Below the pieces are notes generated by a model, which saw only the letters and a program-made list of their open reading frames with translations, searched no databases and was not told where the DNA came from. A DNA stretch of 5,579 nt from Actinomycetes bacterium. GTDB taxonomy: Bacteria; Actinomycetota; Actinomycetes; Mycobacteriales; Mycobacteriaceae. How positions within the stretch are numbered: the stretch's first letter is position 1; each line of letters opens with the position of its first letter. The stretch covers positions 1-5,579 of the forward strand of contig JAEZDV010000310.1 in the NCBI GenBank assembly GCA_023417985.1, in the 5' to 3' direction. Both the position numbers and the translations under genes were made by a program. Positions 1 to 5,579 of this stretch are shown here, one piece after another.

Positions 1-891
1 ACGCGCGCGCTGACCAAACGCTACGGCGACCGTGCAGCGGTCGATGCCGTGGACATGACGGTCCGCCGGGGCGAGATCTACGGGTTCCTCGGACCCAACG
101 GCGCAGGTAAGACCACGACCCTTCGCATGATCCTCGGCCTGATCCGGCCGACCTCCGGTTCCGCTCGGGTTTTCGGCCGGGCCGCCGGAACCCGTGAACC
201 GTCCTCACGGACAGGCGCTCTCATCGAGGGTCCCGGCTTCTTTCCGTATCTGTCCGGCCGGGCGAACCTACGCGCCCTCGCGCGTCACCGGGGATGCAGC
301 GACGGGTCGGCCGAGGACGCGCTGAGCCGTGTCGGCCTGGCAGACCGCGGCGGCGACAAGTACAAGTCGTACTCGCTGGGGATGAAACAGCGACTCGGCG
401 TGGCTGCCGCGCTGCTCGGTGATCCCGGCCTTCTCGTTCTCGACGAACCCACGAACGGACTCGACCCGAGCGGCATGGCCGACATGCGGGCGCTCATCCT
501 CGAACTCGCGCATTCCGGGCACACCGTGATCCTCTCGAGTCACCTGCTCGGTGAAGTCCAGGAGATCTGCGACCGCGTCGGTGTCATCGCGAACGGACGC
601 CTGTTGCGTGAATCGGCGGTGTCCCGACTGCTCGGTGATGCAGTCCTGAAGGTCTGCGGTACGCCGGTGGATCGGGTGGTCGAGCTCGCCTCGGATCTAG
701 CCGGTGAGAACGGCTTCCGGATCGACGGTGATGCCGTGCTGCTGGACCTTCCGCCCGACCGCGCGCCCGACGTCGTCCGCACGCTCGTCGCTGCCGATGT
801 CGCGGTGTCCTCGGTCGGACCGGCCGAGCGCACCCTCGAAGAGGTGTTCTTCGAGATGACCGGTAGTTCCGCACATCCGAAAGGAATGTGA
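1..891 (+). CDS. ABC transporter ATP-binding protein, BcrA/DrrA-type exporter ATPase (5' end missing)
   Basis: This is the cytoplasmic ATPase subunit that powers an ABC-2 type exporter. The reading frame is open from base 1 (LTKRYGDRAAVDAVD precedes the first ATG at 49), and those residues are the normal beginning of the ABC fold. The true start is therefore upstream of the window and the ATG at 49 is internal. Visible motifs are Walker A GPNGAGKTT (bases 91-117), a signature helix YSLGMKQR (370-393, a variant of LSGGQ common in this family), Walker B LLVLDEP (430-450), the D-loop NGLDPSG just after it, and the switch histidine in SSH (541-543). The segment EGPGFFPYLSGRANL after Walker A resembles bacitracin- and drug-export ATPases (BcrA, DrrA). 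The last ~80 residues form a short accessory domain of the kind seen in such proteins. The stop lies one base before the permease start, so the two are surely co-translated. The substrate cannot be read from the sequence. Confidence 0.95.
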   Translation, partial: TRALTKRYGDRAAVDAVDMTVRRGEIYGFLGPNGAGKTTTLRMILGLIRPTSGSARVFGRAAGTREPSSRTGALIEGPGFFPYLSGRANLRALARHRGCSDGSAEDALSRVGLADRGGDKYKSYSLGMKQRLGVAAALLGDPGLLVLDEPTNGLDPSGMADMRALILELAHSGHTVILSSHLLGEVQEICDRVGVIANGRLLRESAVSRLLGDAVLKVCGTPVDRVVELASDLAGENGFRIDGDAVLLDLPPDRAPDVVRTLVAADVAVSSVGPAERTLEEVFFEMTGSSAHPKGM

Positions 892-892
892 C

Positions 893-1801
893 ATGTCTGC
901 CTCGACGTTCCGGCCGAACCCCGGTGAATTCCCACCCGGCGTTGTGCACACCACGGTTCTGCAGAACACCGTTGCTCACAGCCTTCGCGCCGAACTGTTC
1001 CGGCTGCGCTCGTGGCCGGCGATGTGGACGACCGTCGGTACGTGGTTCCTGCTCGCCATGGTGTTCGGATACGTCTTCCCGTATATCTCCTACACGACCG
1101 GAAACGCGGGCTTCTCGACCGAGGGGGAGTCGAGTGACGCTCTGCTGAACGGTGTTCTGCCGGCGTCCTTCCCGGACGTGCTCGTGCAGGGCACGCCGTT
1201 GTTCGGGGGCGCGCTCGTACTCGTCCTCGGCGCACTCGTCGCCGGGAACGGCTACGGCTGGGGAACCTGGAAAAGCGTGTTCGCGCAGGGTCGCCTCCGC
1301 CCCACGATCGGGGCACTGCTCGCCCTCGCGGGAATCGTGGCCGCGATGGTGCTCGTGACCGTGGCGCTGTGCGCACTCGTGTCCGCCGGGATCGCGACGG
1401 CCGAGTCGCAACCCGTCACCTGGCCTGCGGCCGACGCGCTCCTGGAGTCCGCGGGTACGGCCTACCTGGTGTTCATGATGTGGGGCACGATCGGCTTCGC
1501 GCTCGGCACTTATGCCCGCAGCGCTGCGCTGTCCGTCGGCCTGGGACTGGTGTGGACCCTGGTGGTCGAGAACCTGTTGCGCGGAGTCGGCGCTGCACTG
1601 CCGGCCGTGGAGAACGTGACGGCATTCCTGCCGGGGACCGCCGCAGGATCACTCGTCGGCGCGGTCGTCGGAGGTGGGAACGGTACTCCCGGCGTGGTGG
1701 AAGTGATTTCCGGTCCGCGTGCCGTCGTCACAGTCGCTGCCTACGTCGTCGCGTCGGTGGTGGCGACCGTGGTTCTGGTGCGGCGCCGCGACGTGATCTG
1801 A
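893..1801 (+). CDS. ABC-2 type transporter permease, partner of the upstream ATPase
   Basis: This is the membrane subunit of the exporter, 302 residues. The ATG at 893 is preceded by an AAAGGA ribosome site (880-885) at 7 nt spacing and lies one base past the ATPase stop. I see about six hydrophobic segments: roughly residues 44-65, 102-119, 138-168, 187-205, 211-229 and 278-296. The ~43-residue N-terminus is cytoplasmic-looking and includes the amphipathic stretch HSLRAELFRLRSW, usual before helix 1 in ABC-2 permeases, where it contacts the ATPase. The protein ends in RRRDVI, positive charges fitting an inside C-terminus. The loop after helix 2 carries GWGTWKSVFAQG, which resembles the coupling-helix region (YGWGTWK) of related actinobacterial permeases; this is from memory of the family, not a search. 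With one ATPase and one permease the working transporter is probably a dimer of each. Cargo is unknown; drug, lipid or peptide export are all possible. Confidence 0.9.
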   Translation: MSASTFRPNPGEFPPGVVHTTVLQNTVAHSLRAELFRLRSWPAMWTTVGTWFLLAMVFGYVFPYISYTTGNAGFSTEGESSDALLNGVLPASFPDVLVQGTPLFGGALVLVLGALVAGNGYGWGTWKSVFAQGRLRPTIGALLALAGIVAAMVLVTVALCALVSAGIATAESQPVTWPAADALLESAGTAYLVFMMWGTIGFALGTYARSAALSVGLGLVWTLVVENLLRGVGAALPAVENVTAFLPGTAAGSLVGAVVGGGNGTPGVVEVISGPRAVVTVAAYVVASVVATVVLVRRRDVI

Positions 1802-1863
1802 CCGTAATGTTTCTGCCGCGTAACGACATTCGCCTACGTCCGACGTCGTGAAGGTTCGTCGGC

Positions 1864-1869
1864 TACGGT
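1864..1869 (+). promoter_or_regulatory. Possible -10 element (TACGGT) for fmdBA
   Basis: The 135 bp gap between the permease and fmdB is long enough for a promoter. TACGGT fits the TANNNT pattern of actinobacterial housekeeping -10 elements and would give a leader of about 60 nt. No good TTGACA-like -35 sits 17-19 bp upstream. The flanks carry short inverted repeats (CCGACG at 1840-1845 with CGTCGG at 1857-1862; GTGCG at 1886-1890 with CGCAC at 1897-1901), but repeats this short occur by chance in GC-rich DNA. Confidence 0.2.
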
Positions 1870-1936
1870 CGGAAACGATTGCTGCGTGCGGGCTCGCGCA
1901 CTGTCATGACTGCTGCCGTCCGAAGGGTCGATATCG

Positions 1937-2227
1937 ATGCCGCTCTACGAATACCGGTGCACCGAGTGCGGACCGTTCGACGTGTTCGTCCCGATGAGCG
2001 AGGTTCGGCCCGTCGCGGCGTGCCCTGCGTGTGCACGCGCCGCGCCGCGCGCCGTCACCGCACCCCGCCTCGGACACGGGCGCACGGCGGCGATGCGACT
2101 TCTGGACTCGACCGCGCGAACGGCGTCCGAGCCTGGGGTGGTGTCGGGCCCGGTACCGGGGCGACCGCGGACTCCGCCGCGTCCGGTCACCACCGATCCG
2201 CGGCACCGGATGTTGCCCCGTCCCTGA
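1937..2227 (+). CDS. fmdB: FmdB-family zinc-ribbon protein (putative regulator linked to formamidase)
   Basis: A 96-residue protein starting MPLYEYRCTECG, the hallmark opening of the FmdB family. Two CxxC pairs, C8/C11 and C29/C32, form the expected single zinc ribbon in the first ~35 residues. The rest is Arg/Pro-rich and looks disordered, ending in HRMLPRP, a tail I recall from actinobacterial FmdB proteins. The ATG at 1937 is chosen because the zinc ribbon begins at residue 1; the purine-rich AAGGG at 1923-1927 is a weak ribosome site 9 nt upstream. FmdB was named from the formamidase cluster of Methylophilus methylotrophus, where it was proposed to be a regulator; its biochemical role is not settled. 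Lying 76 bp before fmdA, it fits that pairing and is probably co-transcribed. A metal-related or nucleic-acid-binding accessory role is possible but is inference. Confidence 0.88.
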   Translation: MPLYEYRCTECGPFDVFVPMSEVRPVAACPACARAAPRAVTAPRLGHGRTAAMRLLDSTARTASEPGVVSGPVPGRPRTPPRPVTTDPRHRMLPRP

Positions 2228-2293
2228 CGCCGTTCCGTACCCGAAACCCTCGGCCGTCGTCGACGGATCTACTCGGCCCGGTCGCACACTCCT

Positions 2294-2298
2294 GGAGG
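2294..2298 (+). promoter_or_regulatory. Ribosome binding site GGAGG that fixes the fmdA start at TTG 2304
   Basis: GGAGG sits 5 nt before the TTG at 2304. No ATG or GTG in the fmdA frame lies at a suitable distance behind another ribosome site. This decides in favour of the TTG over a much earlier in-frame ATG at 2031, which would overlap most of fmdB and add ~90 residues of low-complexity Arg-rich sequence. Confidence 0.8.
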
Positions 2299-2303
2299 TT
2301 CCC

Positions 2304-3557
2304 TTGCCCGACGTCATCTTCCCGCTCGACTCCACTCGCAAGTTCACGGAGCAGGAGAAGATCGGCCACAACCGCTGGCATCCCGATATTCCTCCGGTCG
2401 CGACGGTCAAGCCGGGAGACTCGTTCCGCGTGCACTGCCGCGAGTGGTTCGACGGGGAGATCCACAACGACGATTCCGCCGACGACATCCGCAATGCTCC
2501 GCTGCACATCGTGCATGCGTTGTCCGGGCCGTTCGCGGTGGAGGGTGCAAAACCCGGTGATCTGCTGATCGTCGACATTCTCGACCTCGGCCCGATCCCG
2601 CAGGAGGATTCCGGACCGTTGGCCGGCCAGGGATGGGGGTACACCGGCATCTTCGCCAAGCCGAACGGCGGTGGGTTCCTCACCGAGCAGTTCCCCGACG
2701 CGTACAAGGCGGTCTGGGATTTCTCGGGTCAGACGGCTACGAGCAGGCACATTCCCCGTGTGTCCTTCACAGGCATCGTGCACCCGGGACTGATGGGTAC
2801 CGCCCCCTCGCACGACCTGCTCTCGACGTGGAACACCCGTGAAGCCGCGCTGATCGCGACGGATCCGGATCGTGTTCCGCCGCTGGCTCTTCCGCCGGAA
2901 CCGAACGGCGCGATTCTCGGGAGCCTGAACGGTACGGAGTTCGACCGGGTCGCGGGGGAGGGCGCTCGGACCGCACCGCCGCGCGAGAACGGCGGCAACC
3001 AGGACATCAAGAACCTCACCAAGGGCAGCCGCATCTTCTACCCCGTATTCGTCGACGGCGCGAATCTCTCGGTCGGTGACCTGCACTTCTCCCAGGGTGA
3101 CGGTGAGATCACGTTCTGCGGAGCCATCGAAATGGGCGGGTTCATCGATCTCCGCGTCGACATCGTTCCCGGCGGGATGACGACCTACGGCGTCAGCGAG
3201 AACGCGATCTTCATGCCGGGCAACACCGACCCGCAGTTCTCCGAGTGGCTGGCGTTCTCCGGAACATCCGTGACGCTCGACGGTGAACAGCGCTATCTGG
3301 ACTCGCAACTGGCCTACCAGCGTGCGTGCCTGCACGCGATCGACTACCTCACCAAGTTCGGTTACACCCCGGAGCAGGCGTACCTGCTGCTCGGTGCGGC
3401 GCCCATAGAAGGCAGGTTCTCGGGGGTCGTCGACATCCCGAACTCGTGTGCCACCGTCTACATTCCGACCTCGATCTTCGACTTCCCGGTCACCCCGAGC
3501 GCCGACGGCCCGATCCGGATCGATCCCGGCGCGGGGGCGCCCCGTTCCCCGGCATGA
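2304..3557 (+). CDS. fmdA: Formamidase (FmdA/AmdA acetamidase-formamidase family)
   Basis: A cytosolic amidohydrolase expected to convert formamide and water to formate and ammonia, supplying nitrogen. From the TTG at 2304 it is 417 residues, close to the ~400-415 usual for this family, and begins MPDVIFPLDSTRK. Family landmarks run the full length: GHNRWHPDIPP near residue 21, NDDSADDIRNAPLHIVH, KPGDLLIVDILDLGPI, GGGFLTEQFPDA, HPGLMG, ATDPDRVPPLA, then the most conserved block ENGGNQDIKNLTKGS (from 228) leading to GDLHFSQGDGE (258-268) and FCGAIEMGG. The C-terminus has ACLHAIDYL, LLGAAPIEG and VVDIPNSCATVYIPTSIFDF. There is no signal peptide or frameshift. This family is distinct from the nitrilase-type aliphatic amidases that also act on formamide. 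The overall pattern is closer to formamidases than to short acetamidases, but acetamide or other short amides cannot be excluded as substrates. The neighbour fmdB supports the call. Confidence 0.93.
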   Translation: MPDVIFPLDSTRKFTEQEKIGHNRWHPDIPPVATVKPGDSFRVHCREWFDGEIHNDDSADDIRNAPLHIVHALSGPFAVEGAKPGDLLIVDILDLGPIPQEDSGPLAGQGWGYTGIFAKPNGGGFLTEQFPDAYKAVWDFSGQTATSRHIPRVSFTGIVHPGLMGTAPSHDLLSTWNTREAALIATDPDRVPPLALPPEPNGAILGSLNGTEFDRVAGEGARTAPPRENGGNQDIKNLTKGSRIFYPVFVDGANLSVGDLHFSQGDGEITFCGAIEMGGFIDLRVDIVPGGMTTYGVSENAIFMPGNTDPQFSEWLAFSGTSVTLDGEQRYLDSQLAYQRACLHAIDYLTKFGYTPEQAYLLLGAAPIEGRFSGVVDIPNSCATVYIPTSIFDFPVTPSADGPIRIDPGAGAPRSPA

Positions 3558-3569
3558 TCGATCGCGTCC

Positions 3570-3575
3570 TAAGAT
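3570..3575 (+). promoter_or_regulatory. Possible -10 element (TAAGAT) for htpG
   Basis: TAAGAT matches TANNNT and lies 36 bp before the htpG start, which would give a ~30 nt leader. The -35 region falls in the end of fmdA and is only C/G-rich, so the match rests on one hexamer. I see no CIRCE (TTAGCACTC/GAGTGCTAA) or HspR HAIR-type repeat in the 54 bp gap, and no GGAAC-type stress-sigma -35. Confidence 0.3.
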
Positions 3576-3611
3576 CCCCGTTCGAAAGTTCTGCTGCCGA
3601 AGGGGACAAGA

Positions 3612-5537
3612 ATGAGCACACACGTCGAACAGCGTGAGTTCCAGGCCGAGACGCGCCAACTGCTCGATCTGATGATCCACTCGATCTACTCGAACAAGGA
3701 CACCTTCCTTCGCGAGTTGATCTCCAATGCCTCCGACGCATTGGACAAGCTTCGTCTCGAGTCCTTCCGTGACAAGGATCTGCAGGTGGACACATCCGAC
3801 CTGCACATCGAACTCGAGGTCGACAAGGAGACCCGCACCCTCACGGTCCGGGACAACGGCATCGGCATGACGCGCGACGAGGTCGTCGACCTGATCGGTA
3901 CGCTCGCGCGCTCGGGCACCGGCGAACTGCGGCAGAAGTTGCGTGAAGCAAAGGATGCCGCCGCGTCGCAGGAACTGATCGGCCAGTTCGGCATCGGTTT
4001 CTATGCCTCGTTCATGGTGGCCGACAAGGTCACGCTGGTCACCCGCAAGGCGGGCGAGGACTCCGGAACGAGGTGGGAATCGAGCGGAGAATCCACGTAC
4101 ACCATCGAGACCGTCGACGATGCGCCGCAGGGCACGTCCGTCATCCTGCACCTCAAGCCGGAGGACGCCGACGACCACCTCTTCGACTACACCTCGCAGT
4201 GGAAGCTCGAGGAGATCGTCAAGAAGTACTCCGACTTCATCGCCTGGCCGATTCGCATGGAGGTCACGCGCACCACGAAGGGCGAGGACGGTAACGACGA
4301 GGTCAGCGTCGAGACCAAGACGCTGAACTCCCAGAAGGCGCTGTGGGCGCGGTCCAAGGACGAGGTCTCCGACGAGGAGTACACCGAGTTCTACAAGCAC
4401 GTCGCGCATGCGTGGGACGAACCCCTCGAGGTCATTCCCCTGCGCGCGGAGGGCACCTTCGAGTACCAGGCGCTGCTGTTCATTCCGACGCACGCGCCGT
4501 TCGATCTGTTCTCACGCGAACGGGCGACAGGCATCCAGCTCTACGTCAAGCGCGTCTTCATCATGGACGACTGTGAGGACCTCGTCCCCGAGTACCTGCG
4601 GTTCGTCAAGGGTGTGGTCGACGCCCAGGATCTGTCGCTGAACGTCTCGCGCGAGATCCTCCAGCAGGACCGGCAGATCCGCGCCATCCGCCGCCGTCTC
4701 ACTAAGAAGGTCCTCTCCACGGTCAAGGACATGGCGACGCAGGACACAGACAAGTACCGGACCTTCTGGAAGGAGTTCGGCCGCGTCCTGAAGGAAGGCC
4801 TGATCTCCGACACCGACAACCGCGAGACGCTACTCGAGATCGCGTCCTTCGATTCCACGGCGAGCGACGACCGGCAGACCACGCTGGCCGGTTACGTCGA
4901 GCGCATGAAGGACGGCCAGGAGGAGATCTACTACATCACCGGTGAGTCCCGGCAGCTGCTCGAGAGCTCTCCGCACATGGAGGCGTTCGCGGCGAAGGGC
5001 ATCGAGGTGCTGTTGCTTACCGACCCGGTGGACGAGATGTGGGTGACGTCGGTTCCCGAGTACGACGGCAAGCCCTTCCGCTCGGTGGCCAAGGGGGAAG
5101 TGGATCTCGGCACCGACGACGAGAAGAAGGCGGCGGAAGCCGAACGTGAGGAGCAGGAGAAGGAGTTCGGCGACCTGCTCACGTGGATGAAGGAGTCGCT
5201 CGACGAGCACATCAAGGAGGTGCGGCTCTCGTCGCGCCTGACGACATCGCCGGCCTGCATCGTCGGCGACACCTTCAGCATGTCGCCGGCCCTCGAGCGC
5301 ATGTACCGCGCCTCCGGCCAGCCGGTGCCGCGGACCAAGCGCATACTCGAGCTCAATCCCGCGCATCCGCTGGTCGCGGGGCTTCGCGCGGCGCACGGGG
5401 AACGCAACGACGATCCCGTGCTCGCCGAGACCGCGGAACTGCTCTACGGGATGGCACTCATCGCGGAGGGCGGCGAAGTGGAGGATCCGGCGCGTTTCAC
5501 CCGGCTCCTCGCCGACCGCCTCGCCCGCACAGTGTGA
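3612..5537 (+). CDS. htpG: Molecular chaperone HtpG (bacterial Hsp90)
   Basis: A 641-residue, full-length cytosolic Hsp90, a homodimeric ATP-driven chaperone acting late in protein folding and stress recovery. The ATG at 3612 follows AAGGGGA (3600-3606) at about 5 nt. The N-terminal GHKL ATPase domain (about 1-220) has RELISNASDALDKLR, with E35 and N39 matching the catalytic Glu and Mg-binding Asn of E. coli HtpG. DNGIGM follows with D81 as the adenine-contacting Asp, then LARSGT (98-103), the lid sequence QFGIGFYASFMVA (125-137) and GTSVILHL. The middle domain includes LYVKRVFIMDDCEDLVPEYL and DLSLNVSREILQQ, in which R347 corresponds to the ATP-sensing Arg336 of E. coli. The C-terminal dimerisation domain includes RLTTSPACIV and ends without MEEVD, as expected in bacteria. 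No key residue is missing. The gene stands 54 bp after fmdA on the same strand; a functional tie is not evident. Confidence 0.98.
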   Translation: MSTHVEQREFQAETRQLLDLMIHSIYSNKDTFLRELISNASDALDKLRLESFRDKDLQVDTSDLHIELEVDKETRTLTVRDNGIGMTRDEVVDLIGTLARSGTGELRQKLREAKDAAASQELIGQFGIGFYASFMVADKVTLVTRKAGEDSGTRWESSGESTYTIETVDDAPQGTSVILHLKPEDADDHLFDYTSQWKLEEIVKKYSDFIAWPIRMEVTRTTKGEDGNDEVSVETKTLNSQKALWARSKDEVSDEEYTEFYKHVAHAWDEPLEVIPLRAEGTFEYQALLFIPTHAPFDLFSRERATGIQLYVKRVFIMDDCEDLVPEYLRFVKGVVDAQDLSLNVSREILQQDRQIRAIRRRLTKKVLSTVKDMATQDTDKYRTFWKEFGRVLKEGLISDTDNRETLLEIASFDSTASDDRQTTLAGYVERMKDGQEEIYYITGESRQLLESSPHMEAFAAKGIEVLLLTDPVDEMWVTSVPEYDGKPFRSVAKGEVDLGTDDEKKAAEAEREEQEKEFGDLLTWMKESLDEHIKEVRLSSRLTTSPACIVGDTFSMSPALERMYRASGQPVPRTKRILELNPAHPLVAGLRAAHGERNDDPVLAETAELLYGMALIAEGGEVEDPARFTRLLADRLARTV

Positions 5538-5544
5538 GTGGCCG

Positions 5545-5579
5545 GGACCGGAACGGAGGTAAGCGATCCGTTCCGGTCC
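5545..5579 (+). terminator. Perfect 13-bp inverted repeat behind htpG, probable terminator (window ends in it)
   Basis: GGACCGGAACGGA (5545-5557) and TCCGTTCCGGTCC (5567-5579) are exact reverse complements around a 9-nt loop, GGTAAGCGA. The stem starts 7 nt past the htpG stop, the normal place for an intrinsic terminator. The window stops at the last stem base, so a following U-run, or a longer stem, cannot be seen. Actinobacterial terminators often lack the U-run. With no downstream gene visible, it could also serve a convergent gene. Confidence 0.75.

Noticed and set aside
49..51. ATG as the start of the ABC ATPase
   Set aside because: The frame is open to base 1 and the preceding residues (LTKRYGDRAAVDAVD) belong to the conserved ABC domain, so the gene is cut by the window edge.
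540..1411. Two overlapping minus-strand open frames of ~275 codons opposite the ATPase and permease
   Set aside because: Their translations are Arg/Ser/Pro-rich low-complexity shadows, and they overlap each other and two well-supported genes.
2031..2303. An N-terminal extension of formamidase from ATG 2031
   Set aside because: It overlaps fmdB, encodes Arg-rich sequence unlike the family, and the GGAGG before TTG 2304 explains the start.
1879..2568. A 229-codon plus-strand open frame overlapping fmdB and the start of fmdA
   Set aside because: Out of frame with both genes, Arg/Ser/Thr-rich, no domain; a coding shadow.
3534..3543. GGGGCGCCCC palindrome near the end of fmdA as a terminator or operator
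   Set aside because: It has no loop, lies inside the coding sequence and is the sort of palindrome expected in GC-rich DNA.
2187..4493. A 768-codon open frame on the minus strand, antisense to fmdA and htpG
   Set aside because: It mirrors two confidently identified genes and their gap. Long antisense frames are common in GC-rich DNA with biased third codon positions; the translation is Arg/Val/Asp-rich with no recognisable domain, and I see no ribosome site.
1..5579. Search for CRISPR repeats, insertion sequences, tRNA/rRNA genes, attachment sites or a novel defence-type system
   Set aside because: No direct repeats, transposase, tRNA-like folds or unexplained conserved genes were seen; five ordinary genes fill nearly the whole window.

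Overview
The window looks like ordinary chromosomal DNA from a high-GC actinomycete. The codons have strongly G/C-biased third positions, and the proteins read like those of the Rhodococcus/Gordonia/Nocardia/Mycobacterium group. Rhodococcus is my best guess from protein style; this was not tested by a search. All five genes lie on the + strand. The only non-coding stretches are short: 135, 76 and 54 bp, plus a 42 bp tail.

Layout. Bases 1-891 hold the 3' part of an ABC-transporter ATPase of the BcrA/DrrA drug-export type; its start is off the window. One base after its stop begins a six-helix permease (893-1801), so the two form a translationally tight exporter pair. After a 135 bp gap comes a small FmdB-type zinc-ribbon protein (1937-2227). 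It is followed by a formamidase of the FmdA/AmdA family (2304-3557), which starts at a TTG codon marked by a clear GGAGG. After a further 54 bp is htpG, the bacterial Hsp90 (3612-5537). The last 35 bases of the window form a perfect 13-bp inverted repeat, the likely transcription terminator behind htpG.

How the parts work together. The ATPase and permease should assemble into one membrane exporter of unknown substrate. FmdB and FmdA are a known neighbour pair: FmdA hydrolyses formamide to formate and ammonia, and FmdB is a putative regulator or accessory protein of undetermined mechanism. HtpG is a general ATP-dependent chaperone with no known specific link to formamidase. It may have its own promoter in the short gap or be read through from fmdBA. 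I see no mobile element, CRISPR array, RNA gene or clearly new system. The points worth a second look are modest: the fmdBA arrangement and TTG start, the lack of a recognisable heat-shock operator before htpG, and the terminal hairpin.
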